64,000 nt of DNA from Lumnitzera littorea. Lineage: Eukaryota > Streptophyta > Magnoliopsida > Myrtales > Combretaceae. Shown one piece after another: positions 10,892 through 23,705 of the stretch. The stretch spans positions 43,452,464-43,516,463 of the forward strand of contig JAMXBB010000009.1 of the NCBI GenBank assembly GCA_024138015.1, in the 5' to 3' direction. The translations under genes and the position numbers were made by a program. Position 1 is the stretch's first letter. The number at the start of each line of letters is the position of its first letter. The notes beneath the pieces are model-generated. The model was not told where the DNA came from, made no database searches, and saw only the letters and a list, made by a program, of their open reading frames with translations.

Positions 10892-12670
10892 TGATGGGAT
10901 TGATACGTATACTAAAGATTTTTATACACAAATTTTGTAATTAGAAATTTTCAAAATAGCGTCAATCCCTTAACCAACTAATGTATCAAATTGTCTACAA
11001 TAATAATACTGGTGAATATTCACCAAGTCATTTCCTCGAGGAAAATGGATGTATCTAAGTACTAGAATTTAACCTGCTACTCTAATTGAGGAAAGTTGCA
11101 TAGAGAGTTAGAAATGCAAATGAGATTTAAAAAAAAAAAAAGAGCAAAATGAAACAATTAACATAGATAATAAAGACTTAGGCTTGTGACATGCTTCCAT
11201 AGTGGTTAAGATATGCTGTTAAGATATTAGGAATGGTTTTTAATTGGGTTTTGTTGGAATTCACTTGAGTTTAATCCCAGGTAAGGCATCTCACTCAACT
11301 ATGTAGCAAAAAATCTCCTATTGGTCTAATTTTCCTTCATAAGTAGCTAAACACTTAATTCCTATCATAAATTAAATGCTTTAGTTTTAGAAATTAGAGG
11401 GTCAATCTCCTCTCAATCTCATAACCTATTGTAATCAACTAGAACCGCATAAAGTAGTGTGAATTCAATAGAATACACATAATATCCTCTTAGTTTCATA
11501 GTTATAAGAACTCTTTTATCGATACTTCACTAATTCAATGACTTAAATAAGAATTTACACAATTAATCTCCTCTCAATCTCATAATTATGCAAACTCATT
11601 AACTCTCAAGGGATTTCCTAGGACTAATCTCCTCTTAGTCTCATAATCACAAGGAAAACCTATTGAAAATTTCATTAAAAGCACCTCAAAGAGTTCAAAT
11701 GGAGTATTAAACATCAAAATCCCACTCAAATACTCAAACCCATATCAAAGCTACAAAGATTATCCAACTACAACATCCACATGATCACAATCCTACTAAA
11801 ACCAACTTAGCCTCACATAGTATTAACAATAACAATAATAAATTGCACAAAATCAATAGCAAACTCAATGAAAAAAATAGGTCTAAGATAATAAGGGAAG
11901 AGCAAGAGGATGACTGATCAACAAGATAATGAACAATCAAGATTCTACTCAAAATAGTAAGACATATGCATTAAGATCTTAAAAACAATTGTAGAATAAC
12001 ATAAAATATGCAATGGGACAATAAAAATAACAGAGAGAATGGAAAACTAAGCTAAACCCTACTAAAACTCTAATTGCAACTCATCACTTATGCTTTAAAT
12101 GTGAGTACTTATTAATTTGAGTTAGTGATCGATCGGCAAGAAGGTCTATTGATCGATCAGTAGACATATATCGACCCTAGGTTATCTCCATGTTTTATGA
12201 AACATGGTGTTTAGTGGATTAGGGTTTTAAGTTAGAAAATTCTAACCCTAATTCCTTCTACCGATTGATTGGTGTGAGTGATTCCATCCCTGCACTTTCT
12301 ATTCACTGCACCATCTTCTCCATCGATGAATCACTTAAGGGATTGGTGTAACCCTAATGCTTCAAGGCATACCGATTAGTCAGTAGTAAGGTTACTGATC
12401 AATCAATAGTCCAAATTTCCTTACTTCATCAATTTCAGCCTCCTTGATCAAATGGTAAGGGTTATTAAAAACATGGTAGGACCCGTATACCTATACATAG
12501 GATAAAAAATTAGTAAAATTTATTTAAATTTAATCATTTTTCATTCATGTTTAGCAAATTTACTTAAGTTGGTCCATTTTATGCACAAACTCCAATTTTA
12601 TATAAAATTAACAAATTTTTGCAAAAATTTGTCTCAAATACGAGTTTTAAAGTTAGGAGAAATTGATGAA
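10892..12670 (-). repeat. Athila LTR, 3' copy of the minus-strand element
   Basis: It is collinear with 25221-27273 from TGATGGGAT to the shared 'GTTTTAAAGTT' end block. Inside are several copies of a motif like AATCTCCTCTCAATCTCATA (11400-11660) and several GATCGATC/CGATTGAT words (12120-12420). The ORF-like stretches are shadows. Confidence 0.8.
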
Positions 12671-14398
12671 ATTTCTAGAAAAGTTACTTCTCATTTAGGA
12701 TAGGCTTATGAAATTTGAAGTTGAGTCTAATATTTCAAACTAAGATAGAGGTCTCGATGTTTAATTGGCTAGCTCATTTATATATTCCTACCTGTCAATC
12801 TCTTAAGTATGCTAATGCCATGCAAACAAAGAATGACCATTGAATTATACCTCAATTTTTGGAATAACTTTCGTATCTTGCCCATTATTTTCTTTTTTAA
12901 TTTTTCTTCCTTTTTTCTATTTTCTTTCTCTTTCTTTCTTTCTTTTTCAACTTCATTTCTCTACTATGATGGGAACATAATTTTGATTTGCAATGATTTT
13001 TTCTCAATTCCCATCATTTTCTTTTTCAAATTTTCCTTTCTTTCTTTGCAAGCAATCATTATGTATTGGTTAGAGAATGTTCAAGTAAAATCCAATACTC
13101 ACTTCAATTCACACAACATTAACAGACCACTTGATTCCTCAAAAGAATGGTGTATATATATAGGTTGAGTTCTAAAAACACAAAAACGTAAAACCTAGAA
13201 CAATTAAACTAACAAAACTAATCAAAGATAAAACTAATTAACGATAAGGAGTATGATTCAATGAAATTCTTTAAAAAAAAAACATGATTGTTAGTAAATT
13301 ATTATTATTTACTCTCTAATTCCTTAAAACCTTTCAATCTCAATTATTCTTTTGACCATAGAGATTCCTAGTCCTATTCCTATGGAAATGGGATTATGAA
13401 TTAGCTAGACTTACATCTTTAGCTAATTCCTATCCTTAAGACCTTCTCTACCAATATCATTGTTGAATAGAGCATTGTAGGATTGCATTATGAACCTAAA
13501 TCCCTCTATCAAGTTTCCCCAATATGGAAATATTCAATACCTAACCTTTTAGTGCATTGAAATTCTTCTAATTACACTTGCCTATTTACTGTAGGCCTTA
13601 TGACTACAATATACTCAAACATCAAATTAGCAACTACGATAAATACTAATTGAAGACATTATACTCTATGTAATTAGATCATCAAAGAATAATATCATAG
13701 AAAGAAAGAAGAGTTGTTACAAAGAGAACTAGTTTTCAATAATAATTTACTAAGTACAATTTGAAAGAAAAAACAACATAGTCCAAAGGAAGATAAAAGT
13801 AATTAAGAGACTCCCAACTATATTCTAGACTACAATTCTACCCAAAGGAGGATCTCTGTAAAAGCCTAAGCTTAAGTGTCTATTTATAATGAGTAAGGTT
13901 GAGTTTATAAAGATAGACTTGATAAAATAAAAGATTCAATGAATATTACATGTCTAAAAATAAAAGATGCACTACAAAAATAGAAGATTCGCTCGTCAAG
14001 GGATGACTATGCCCTAGGTACATGGCCATGATGGTTGGGTGTATACTTATTCTTCGAATTTGAAGAAATTGCTTGATGAAGGGAATACAGTTGGGAACTA
14101 TGGTCGTAGACCCTAGTCATAGTCTTTATTGGACATTTTTTCTTTGCTTGATTCTCCTCTAAACTTCCTCCACTTCATTCCAAGAACAATGCTTTTGCTT
14201 CAAATTACTCCAAAAATAGCTAAAAACCTTTAAAACATCATGAAATGCTTTGGAAATCCTTAAAAATGAAATTTAAATGGATTAAGCTCTAAAGAACACA
14301 CAGTTCTCTTGATTAACATCTAAAATAGCATAGAATGATAATAGAAAATATATGCTAATTTTGTGTTATTAGTATTTATGACTTATTCACAAGGGACT
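12671..14398. other. Gene-free stretch, probable Athila untranslated region and LTR debris
   Basis: No coding homology. A pyrimidine-rich segment is repeated imperfectly about 130 bp apart (near 12880 and 13010), which creates the open frame 12809-13168. From 13200 to 14389 the sequence looks like a decayed Athila-type LTR on the minus strand, with a possible TGAATAAGTC start at 14389, but I cannot fix its ends. Confidence 0.4.
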
Positions 14399-16044
14399 TT
14401 AATAAGTGTAAATTACTTTACACTTTCAAGGCATAATTAGGCATAGAATTGATCATAAATGTGATTTAATTCTTTAGATTGGATACTTAATTGTATAAAA
14501 TAATGATTTTAGGTAAATCATGAGCAAAGGAATGAAGTATACTCAAGAACAACTTTCAAGTTAGTCACAGTTGTGAAAGGAGAAGAAATAAGTGAAGTAG
14601 CATCAATCATGGGGCATAATAATGAAGCAATGAAGAATCTAGCCTTGGTCATGCCCTTAATCATAGCCGTAATCAAGGAAGTTTGATCGATCCTTCTGTC
14701 AATCACGACCGTAATTGAATAGCAGTAGTATGATCACGGCCATTGTCATGGGCATAATGATATCTAATAATGTGATGAGGAGTTCACAGCCTCAATAATG
14801 GTTGTGATTGGTGAAAAATAATTCTTTTTGAGACTATTACGCCCCAAGTCATGAGCATGATAGAAAGGGGCACAATTGTTCTTTTCAACCTTTCCACGCG
14901 AATCAACACATGGGAAACATCAAGTGGTGCTGCAAAGGGATAGATTCAAGTCTTTTGATGGAGAGAATATAAAAAAATATTGCAACTTGTGAAGAAAAAT
15001 CAATTTTTTTTAGACATCAAATCTTAGGAGAGTAGACATCATCAAAAATAATACATCACTTACCTACACACATCCATTCACCCATCCTTGTACCCAGTTT
15101 TGCATTTTTCCATTTGTCTTCTATATCATTTCCCAAGTGTGTACTGTACTTTCCCGAAATCACTCGAGAGAGACGATAGGAACTCATTGTTCGTGTATTC
15201 ATCAAACGTCTTCAGTGGAATTAAAAGGGGTTTTTTCTTTTAACTTATTCAATACTTTATTTCTGTGTAATTATGTTTCTATTAGTTTATGTTGTTTCAT
15301 CATATGTGAGTAATCCATTAGGGCTTGTTACATCATTAGTATGATCAAGTGTTTAAAAAAGTAATTTCCTGATGTTTGTTAATTCCGATGAATGACATTT
15401 AATGAATCTATGTATAGTGTAGTGCACGACATTAACTTAGGGTAGATTTCAATAGAATATGTTGAGACACAACTCTATTGAATAGATCTAATTCAATGGA
15501 ACAACTTACTCCTGATAATAGAGATATTATTAGGTAAGTTGCTGCATCCTTAAGAGAATCAATACATTAACACAATCTTAATGCGATCTTATTTAGCTAT
15601 TAATTAGAAAGAGATTCCAATAGACACAATTAGGATTAGAAGTAAGTAGTTCTGAGAAGAATGCCTACATACTGTAATTCCCCACAATTAACAAGTATTA
15701 GGATAAAAAGTATTTTGATAAGATTATACTAAATAACGAAGCAAGTTTGCATGTTAAGTATATTTTTCATAATTGTTCTTGTAATCATTAGTAATCACTC
15801 TAGGTTGTGGATTAGTATAGTTTAGTAATAATTAGAGTCTTAGTAATCAACTAATTGATTAATTTGACTACTAGGAAATAAGAAAATCATTAAATACTAG
15901 TGTTTGAGTCATTTTCCCAATGGAGACAACCCTATATTCATCCGTATTATAAAACAATAGGTACACTTGCCTGTCGAACCAAGTTGAGGATAGGATATAA
16001 GTTTATAAATTGTAAAACTCGGAAGCTTTGTTTAGAGGCGATCA
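14399..16044 (+). repeat. Athila-like LTR, plus strand
   Basis: The start region AATAAGTGTAAATTAC followed by TTTACACTT is the same palindromic U3 tip seen in the LTRs at 30307 and 60922. A purine-rich ACAAGGGACTTT precedes it. It holds repeated 'ATCACGACCGTAAT'- and 'CATGGGCATAATG'-type words (14640-14880) also found in the Athila LTR at 30307. It ends GAGGCGATCA, followed near 16062 by GGTGCTAATTGC, a weak tRNA-Asp-type primer site. There is no coding sequence. Boundaries are approximate. Confidence 0.5.
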
Positions 16045-16301
16045 AACTTCTTTCAAAAATAAGGTGCTAATTGCTTCATCCTATTTTCTCTTAACCAAAC
16101 TTTATAGATAATAACATACTTAAACTTAGATGCATAGAGCATAAAGAAAATGGATCCAACTATTTAGGAAATAATTATCTTATAGGTGCATAGAAAGGAT
16201 AACTTAACATAAATTTAATTAAGTCATTAAAGCCTAGTCAAAACCATACAGCTTCAATGTTTATGTCTAATCTTTTTACCCTAACTTTAATTTAGATATA
16301 C

Positions 16302-16333
<32 letters not shown>

Positions 16334-16719
16334 GCATATATCCTATAATTCGGTGTACACGCAATGAGAAGTAAAAGAGAAAGCTAGAATAGAATTCCCC
16401 TGATTTCTTATTATGCACTGAATTCTCAATTCCACTTCTAAATTTGTCAAAAGTGTCTCTCAATTGATGGATTCAACCTTTCCTTTATTTATTCACATGT
16501 GCCTATGTAACATAAAAGAGATATAACTAAAAAGACTCTAGAATTGAAAAGATTCAGACATAAACTAAACAAAAAGATAGGAAAAGATGGTGAGTCAGGT
16601 TGCCTCCTACCAAGTAATTGTTTTTAAGCCTTTCGCCTTACTTTTTTATGTTACTTCATGATGGATCCTCCAAATAAGCAATTATTTTTGTTGGTTCATT
16701 TGCTTTCATCTCAAAGAAG
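16045..16719. other. Gene-free junction with a CATA/TA microsatellite
   Basis: It holds a (CATA)n-(TA)n run at 16300-16333. The rest is AT-rich. Towards 16700 it passes into the untranslated region that follows the minus-strand integrase. No gene is seen. Confidence 0.5.
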
Positions 16720-17521
16720 TGTTTTAGCATGTTTTATTTACTTTGAAAGTTTCTCCTTCCTCTACCTTAATCTTAATTGCTCCATGAGGTAGTATTCCTA
16801 TTCTTATGTATGGTGTTACCTACAGTGACCGAAGTTTACCAAGAAACAACCTCAAACAAACATTATATAAGAGAACTTTCTGTCCCACTTTGAAGTTCTT
16901 GAAGAGTATCTTCTTATCATGCCACCTTTTTATTTTCTCTTTATAGATTCAAACATTTTCTAAAGCTTCATTCTTAAATCTTCTAGTTCATCTAACTGCT
17001 ACATTCTATGGTCCCTTACTAAATTTTTGTCAAAATTTAGGAAATTAATGGCCCAATATGCTTTATGCTCGATTTTAACTAGGAGATGACGAGCTTTCCC
17101 ATAAACCATTTGATAGGGGGATGTTCCCATGAGGTTTTGGTAGGTTATCCTATAAGCCTACAATGCATCATCTAATTTAGAAGCCCAATCCTTCTTGGAA
17201 GTGCTAATAGTTTTTTCCTAAATTTTCTTTAACTCTCTATTCAATAGCTCAACCCGTCCACTTGTTTGAGGATGGTATGGTGATGCAACCTTATGTTTAA
17301 CTCCATGCTTAGCCAATAAACTACTAACTTTGTTGTTACAGAAATGTGTTCCCCGATCACTAATTATAGTTAGTGGCACACCAAACCATGTAAAGATATT
17401 TTTCTTAAGAAACTTGAAAACATTCCAAGAATCATTAGTAAGTAAAGCAATTGCTTCTACGCACTTTAAAACGTAGTCTACTGCTACTAAAACATATTTA
17501 GTAGACATAGATATGGGAAAT
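16720..17521 (-). pseudogene. Athila integrase, catalytic core and C-terminal part
   Basis: Integrase would join element DNA to the host. The open part, 17218-17521, has FPISMSTKYVLVAVDYV, the second catalytic Asp in ISDRGTHFCN (codon 17356-17358) and the Glu in VELLNREL (codon 17248-17250). Downstream, still on minus but with stops and frameshifts, come TSPYQMVYGKA, EHKAYWAI and the C-terminal part to about 16720. The first catalytic Asp (GIDFMGP) lies beyond the solo LTR, at 18601-18603. The coding region is therefore split between motifs by an insertion; without it the GPFP reading is continuous. Confidence 0.88.
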
Positions 17522-17526
17522 GGTCC

Positions 17527-18589
17527 TGTAGACACCTAATTTTTGCCCTTCTATAGTCCTAACTTTCATTTATTTATTTATTTTTTACAAAAAGAGTCCT
17601 AATTCAAAAATAAATAAATAAAATAATAAATACATAAATAATAATAATAATAAAATAAAAGATAAAAATAATAAAAATTAACAAATGATGAAAATANATT
17701 AGTTTTAGGAGATTTTATTCTTAGTCTTTTATGTATAGATAATTATTTAATAATAATAATATGTGTATATGTATATATTAATTTAGTTATTCTTCTTTTA
17801 ACATTAGTTTTCATGATTAGATAAATTAAGTATTGATTTAAGTGAATATATATTTTATTTTAGTTTAGAAGTTGTTAGGATTAGTTATTTTTGTTAGGAT
17901 TTGATCTTGTTTAAGGATTTGTCATATAGAAAGTTGTTTTTTATTTAAATTAATAAAAAATCCTCTTTATAAAATTTTTTTAGGAATTTTAGTGAATTTT
18001 TTATAAGATAACAACACTCAAGTGTTAGGACCCTTTAGATTTTTTTTTTAAATAAATCGAATAAATTAAAAACGTAAACTTAGGCAGTTTTCAAAATTAA
18101 AATAAATCAACACATTAAAGATTTTTTTTTAAAGAACTACGATCGTTTGATCTCGACTAGCGAGTACTTAAGCACCTTTGGGGCAACGATAAAATATGTA
18201 GAAACTTAGGTTTTTTTTTTCTTTCAATTTTATTTATTTATTTATTTTAAATATTATAATTAGAAGAATAATCCTAATTTCGGTAAATAGATAGTGGTAC
18301 CGGTCAAGGGTTTAATAGGTTAGCCCTCGAACTTGGAACCCTCTGGTTTTTCATTCAAATTGAAATCAAAGACCGATAGCCAAATCGTAATTAATCCACC
18401 CAATTGGTTACGGTTTCTTTTCTTTTCTCGACTTCAGTCGGGTGGTGACTCCAAAAATTATTTTCAATAAAAGACCAGAATTTCTTAATTTCTTTAGTTG
18501 AGGATTAATATTAAATGGGTTAAGGTTTAGTATTAATCAGAAATAGGGAAATTAATTTTAAAAAAGAAACCGAAAAAACAAGCTCAACA
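17527..18589 (+). mobile_element. Solo Tat/Ogre-like LTR, short form, inserted in integrase
   Basis: It starts TGTAGACACCTAATTTTTGCC and ends GCTCAACA. The flanks are GGTCC (17522-17526) and AGTCC (18590-18594), a target duplication with one change. The ends match the LTR 3333-5583, but the middle part (tRNA-like boxes, C/A-rich region, about 1.2 kb) is absent. The change-over point falls at an ambiguous base, N, at 17697. It lies opposite to the host integrase. No coding sequence. Confidence 0.85.
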
Positions 18590-18594
18590 AGTCC

Positions 18595-18960
18595 CATAAA
18601 ATCAATTCCCTAAACATTAAAGATTTCGATAACAAGAATTCCTTATTGTGGCATTTCGTTTCGCCTTGATACATTGTCTATTTATTGACATCTTGGGCAT
18701 TGCCTCAAATATACCTTATAGTTAGTGAAAATAGTAGGCTAGTGGAATTCACATTGCAGGATCTTTGCTATTGTACAATATGCACCAAAATGCCCCTCGG
18801 TAGGTTCCATGTGGTAGTAGGTGATGATGTCCTATGCTTCTATTGTGGAAATACAACATCTGATCACTTGATCTACATAACACTTGAATAGATATGGCTC
18901 TTCCCAAAAATAATTCTATATCTCCTTCAAAAATTTCCTTCATTGATTGAAATCAAGACC
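18595..18960 (-). pseudogene. Athila integrase, zinc-binding N-terminus
   Basis: On the minus strand this gives the HHCC region of integrase in broken frames: HMEPTEGHFGA near 18795-18820, then LRQCPRCQ near 18680-18705, with the paired Cys intact, and the start of the core with GIDFMGP ending at the insertion point. The open stretch 18749-18943 begins in a wrong frame and ends in the zinc region. RNase H lies immediately upstream and the solo LTR immediately downstream. Confidence 0.8.
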
Positions 18961-20360
18961 ATATGGCATAATCCCCCCAACCAGATAGTTGACAATGTTT
19001 GCATACCATGGCAGCCAGGTTGAACTGACCATGTATAGTTGCTCATCTGGAAAGTTTTCTTGAATAGGCTTGTCTTTTTCACTAATGGTTATTTATGACA
19101 AGTGATCAACTGCTAAGTTCTCATTACCTCTCATATCCTTAATGTGTAGATCAAATTATTACAATAAGAGAAACTAGCAAATTAGCCTTGGTTTAGCATT
19201 TGGTTTGTTCAAAAGGTACTTCATGGCTACATGATCTATGTATATTGTTACTTTAGATCCTATCAAGTAAGATCAGAACTTATCACGTGTGAAAACTAAA
19301 GCAAGTAGTTCCTTTTCTATGGTTACATAATTTCTTTGAGCATCATTGATCATTTTGCTTGCATAGTAAATTACTTGGAAGATTATATTTTTCCTTTGTC
19401 TAAAGACTGCTCCCATTGCTATATCACTTGCATTACACATGATTTCAAAGGATAATGTCCAATCATGGGCCACTATAATTGATGTTGTCACCAATTTCTC
19501 CTTCAATATCTCAAATGCATTTAAACACTTAAGGTTGAAGTCGAAAGGCACATCTTTGCTACTAAGGCACATAGTGGTTTTGAGATTTTAAAGAAATCTT
19601 TTATAAATTGATGATAGTGTGCAACATGGCCAAGGAAACTTCGAATGCCCTTCACATTAGTAGGTAGAGGTAGCTTAGCAATTATTTCCACCTTAGCTTT
19701 ATCTACGTCTATTCCATACTTGGAGATCTTATGTCCTAGTACAATTTCTTCTTATAACATGAAATGGCATTTCTCCCAATTAAGTGCTAGGTAGGTTTCC
19801 ATACATTGTCTCTAAACTACTACCAATTTCTCAAGGCATTTATTAAATGTTTCTTTATATATAGAAAAATCATCCATGAACACCTTAATCCTACGTTCGA
19901 TCACATTAGAGAATATTGGCATCATGTATCATTGAAAAGTTGCTGATGCATTATACATTCTGAATGGTATTCTTCTAAATGAAAATGCCCTATATGGATA
20001 TGTAAAAGTGGTTTTTTCTTGATACTCAAGTGCTATAGGGATATGGTTGTACCCCAAACAGCCATCGAGAAAGTAGTATTACTTATGCCTCACTAATCGT
20101 TTAACCATCTAGTATATGAATGGTAGAAGGAAGTGATCTTTTCGAGTTGCATCATTTAGCTTAGGATAGTCAATGCACACTCGCCATCCTGTGCAAGTCC
20201 TTATTAAGATTGACTCATTCTTCTCATTTCTTACCATGGTCATTCCTCCCTTCTTTACTTGAACAAGACTTACCCATTTACTTTTTGAAATTAGGTTGAT
20301 TATTCCTACATTTAGTTGTTTTACCACTTCCTTTTTTACTGCTTCCTATAGAATAAGATT
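18961..20360 (-). pseudogene. Athila reverse transcriptase and RNase H
   Basis: It copies element RNA into DNA and removes the RNA strand. Motifs in minus order: GGMTMVRNEKNES, TGWRVCIDYPKLNDATRKDH (open in 20109-20327), catalytic FMDD at 19869-19880, DVPFDFNLKCLNAF, IIVAHDWTLSFEIMCNASD, YYASKMINDAQRNYVTIEKE (open in 19273-19572), then the RNase H tail DHVAMKYLLNKPNAKPRL. The active-site Asp pair is kept, but stops and frameshifts separate the blocks. In NASDIAMGAV, the 'MCDASD' Asp of RNase H has become Asn. This is an old but nearly full-length domain pair. Confidence 0.9.
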
Positions 20361-21559
20361 AAGTCATCTCTATGGTTGAATAATTGGCTTGCATTCTAAT
20401 TTGAGAAAGATCCTATCCATGCATAGTGAAGGGCAAATGCCATATATATCTGCTATGGTCTAACCAATTGGCTCCTTATTCCCTCTTAGTGTCTCTAGCA
20501 ACTTCTACTCTTTTTCCTTTGATAAATTAAAGGCTACTATCACTGGTAGGGTATCTCCTTCTCCTAAAAAGGCATATTTCAAATTGTCTGATAACTGCTT
20601 TAATTCCAATTGGGGTAGGTTTTCAGTTGATGATTAAGGTTTATCCCTATTGAGTTCAATTTTTAATGGCTCAACTAATCCAACCAAATTCCAGCTACCT
20701 TTTCAACAGTGTCCTCTTCTAAATTAATTTCTTTGTCTATGTCACTTTCGCTTACTCCATTCAAAATCCTCTCTCCAGTTGCCAAATCTTACTTCTCCAA
20801 TTTCCTCCTATTATAGCTCTTCCACTAGATCATCAATTAATTCTATGATGTGACAATTGTCATCCCCTTATGTTAACTTCATTACTTTAGGCACCTCAAT
20901 CATAATCTCCTCATTAAGTGTAATCAGTGTAAGTTTTCCCTCTTTAACATTAATCATTTCTTATCCTTTCCTAAGATCAAAGTAACATCCTTGTCAACAT
21001 CCATGTCTAGCATAATAAAGTCTATTAAGGAGACAAATTTGTCAACAATTACAAGCACGTCTTCAGCAATCCTTGAGGGTACTTCACACTTTTGTTTGCT
21101 AATTGAAGGGTCATTATAGTTGGCTTACACTCCTCTAATTCAAACAAATTTAGAGCATGGCATTAAATTTATGCTTATACCTAAGTCACACAATGTCTTA
21201 CTTTCAAATGTCTCTCCCATCATGCAAGGAATTATTAGGCTCCTTAGGTCCTTTAGTTTTCTTGGCAATGCATCTAGCATGATAGCAAGGCACTCCTCAC
21301 AAAGCATCATTACTTCCTTTTTTACCTTCCTTTTCCAAGATAAAATTTCTTTTGATGAATTTTGCATATGAAGGCATTTGCTCATGCGTCTCAAAAAGGG
21401 GTACATTAATATGCACTCCTCACAAAGCATCATTACTTCTTTTTCTACCTTCCTTCTCATTCTTAGTTGTAGGTTCACACTCCCTTTCTAGACATGGTTA
21501 TTTAATTTCTTTCTTACTCCTTAGCTAGGTTGCCTTAACTTTACTAGGTAATTGTTACT
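20361..21559 (-). pseudogene. Athila protease region and gag C-terminal linker
   Basis: The open frame 21140-21478 (minus) ends with PRKLKDLRSLIIPCMMGETF and LCDLGISINLMP. The Asp codon at 21185-21187 is the aspartic protease active site; the usual D-L-G-A-S reads D-L-G-I-S, a change beside the catalytic residue. The rest of the protease and the linker to reverse transcriptase (down to 20361) is broken by stops. The stretch EEVMMLCEEC is duplicated within the frame (21270-21440), which reflects a local DNA duplication. Confidence 0.78.
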
Positions 21560-21564
21560 CACTC

Positions 21565-21807
21565 TGGTAAGGATCAACGAGATGGCAATTGGTCGGACAA
21601 ACAAAAATAGGTATTTATGGATTCAAGTAGGTGTGAAGAATAGGAAGCAAAAATAAGGGTTGTAAGTGTGAATGTGAATGGATATAACTCACCAAGACAT
21701 GAACACAATCAGGGGGTTTGAGCTCAAAATAGAGTTCAATACAACTCACAAACACTAAATGTTGCTTGGGATTCAAATGAGGGTTAGATGCAACTCACTA
21801 GTGCTAA
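21565..21807 (-). repeat. Truncated 3' LTR of the nested element
   Basis: Matches 22762-23004 with scattered changes from TGGTAAGGATCAAC to GCAACTCACTA, then the match stops. Confidence 0.85.
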
Positions 21808-22740
21808 AACTCTTGCAAATACTCTTCAATAGTATTTCGTCCATATCTCAAGTGCTAGAAAGCATGGAACATCTCTTACTTGAAATAAGTTAGCATAAAG
21901 CATTGGTTCATCAATCTTTTCATAAGCCTCCAAGTTCTGAACAGCTCCTCTCCTTCGGTATCTTGCTTAGCAACTAGCTTATCCCACCAAAGACTTACAT
22001 ATTTAACAAGGGATAAGGAAGCCAACTTAACCTTGCCTCAATCATTACACTCATAGCACTCGAATAACTTCTCAACTCAAGGAACCTAGTCATGGAACTC
22101 TTCAGGTCAGCTACTTCCACAGAAGGTCAGCAGTTTAAGCTTGATATTATCAAGTCCTTAGCCAAGTGTTCGGGGTTAATCCCTTACATTCTAAGGTGGT
22201 CAATTCACCTCGATTCTGCCACTTCTGTTAAGGCTCTGCTCAGCAATGTCTCTTCTCAGCTTCGATTATCTTGTCTGGGCTCCTTAGTTTAACTCAAAGT
22301 CAACACTCTTGTCATTACCTCTTCTCGACTATCATTCATCATTTTCAAGCTCATTGGAATCACTTCCACTTGTGAGTGTTCACTCCCTTCTTCCTTCTCA
22401 GCTATCACGTCTGTAGCCTTTAACTAATCTAGTAAGCTCTTGAATAGAGTCGGTGAGATTCTGGATTTAGTATTCCAAGTTGTCAATACATCACCTCAAG
22501 ATTCCATGAGGACTATCACCAGTGTTGTTGACACTATCCTCTAACATTCTTATCAGTACAGTAATTTTCTAGAAAATTGAATAAAAAACAAAACACAGTA
22601 AAAGTAACCCAAAAACAACCACTACTCGGCTTTGTAGCTACCTACAACTACTACAAACAACATGCTACACTACAAAACAATGATTAATAGAAATGTTAGA
22701 ACTAAAAATCTACTTTGAAGAACACTAATGCGCGTGTCTC
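21808..22740 (-). pseudogene. Gypsy gag fragment (Retrotrans_gag type)
   Basis: Gag forms the virus-like particle that packages element RNA. Minus-strand reading of 22090-21808 gives KVKLASLSLVKYVSLWWDKL, then EELFRTWRLMKRLMNQCFM and NTIEEYLQEF. This is the tryptophan-containing capsid core of plant gypsy gag. The protein is cut directly after this motif by the deletion that joins it to the left LTR. Upstream (22300-22740) is the poorly conserved gag N-terminus and leader. Several stops are present. The plus-strand frame 22092-22292 is the shadow of this gene. Confidence 0.75.
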
Positions 22741-22759
22741 CCTAAAGCTTTGATACTAA
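22741..22759 (-). promoter_or_regulatory. Primer-binding site, tRNA-Met type
   Basis: Minus-strand TTAGTATCAAAGCTTTAGG, three bases inside the LTR end, resembles the initiator tRNA-Met complement TGGTATCAGAGC. Confidence 0.7.
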
Positions 22760-22761
22760 GA

Positions 22762-23705
22762 TGGTAAGGATCAACCGGATGGCAGCAGATCGGACAAACA
22801 GAAATAGGTATTTATGGATTCGAGTGGGTATGAAGAACAGGAAGCAAAAATAAGGGTTATGAGTGTAAATGTGAATGGATATAACTCACCAAGACATAAA
22901 TATAATTAGGGGGGTTTGAGCTCAAAATAGAGTTCGATACAACTCACGAACATTAAATGTTACTTGGGATTCAAATGAAGGTTAGATGCAACTCACTAAC
23001 CAATTTAAATGAAGGGGGTTCACTACAATCCTAAGAACAAGATTGATAAGAATATGGGAGAGATTAAAGAGTCTAATCAACACTCAATAATCAAGCAAAT
23101 GCAAGCTATACTAGCTCAAGAATAGCCTGCTCGAAAGAGGAAAGTTTCACTCTTTGTATGGGGGAATATTCTTCACTATCTATCTCCATCTTTTAGTACA
23201 AATGTTGTTATTTATAGCAAGTCCTAAAACCTAGTGGCAAAACTATAAATAATGTACAAAGCCTTAAACCCTAAAGAATCGAGCCCATAAATAAAATGAA
23301 GGAAAACGTGTACAAGAATACAAAACTGTGCGTTTTATAGAGGAAGTTAGCATGCAATCACTCGGTATGTCCTAAAAAGAGTAGTATCCAAACCGAATGG
23401 GGTTGGTAGTAGGATGTACGGGTTCAAGAAGGAGTCCTTGAAGTCTAGTAGTGTTTGGTCGAGACATCAGAAAGGTCGGCCCATAATTGCCGAGTTCTAA
23501 AATCAGTCGGCATGAGTCTCTTGGTGCTATGCCGAGTAGTTCTTTGGTCTTGAGTAATTGCCCTTACGATTTCTCAGCTCTTTAACTGACAATTGAATTC
23601 ATGCGAGTGTTTATTTTCCTTCCTCTCATCCTTCTAGCTACAACTCAGCCTCAACAAGCATTGATAGGCTTTAGCTTGGATTTAGTCGGAGGCTGATTCC
23701 CATCA
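22762..23705 (-). repeat. 5' LTR of the nested element
   Basis: 944 bp, TG to CA on the minus strand. Minus-strand TATA box CTATAAATA is near 23208-23216. It starts with the same TGATGGGAATC as the LTR at 8084. Confidence 0.85.

Larger units (their letters stand above)
21565..23705 (-). mobile_element. Small chromovirus-like gypsy element nested in Athila gag
   Basis: The flanks are CACTC at 21560-21564 and 23706-23710, a perfect 5-bp target duplication. The right LTR 22762-23705 (minus: TGATGGGAATC to CCTTACCA) is complete. The left LTR copy survives only as 21565-21807. Between them lie a primer site (22741-22759) and a gag fragment. Everything from mid-gag to most of the 3' LTR is deleted, leaving 2.1 kb of element. 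It is on the same strand as the Athila it interrupts. Confidence 0.87.

Noticed and set aside
10887..12708. GCTTA at 10887-10891 and 12704-12708 as a target duplication of a solo LTR
   Set aside because: The right boundary would not end in the LTR terminus; homology with the partner LTR stops at 12670. A 5-base match in AT-rich DNA is easily chance.
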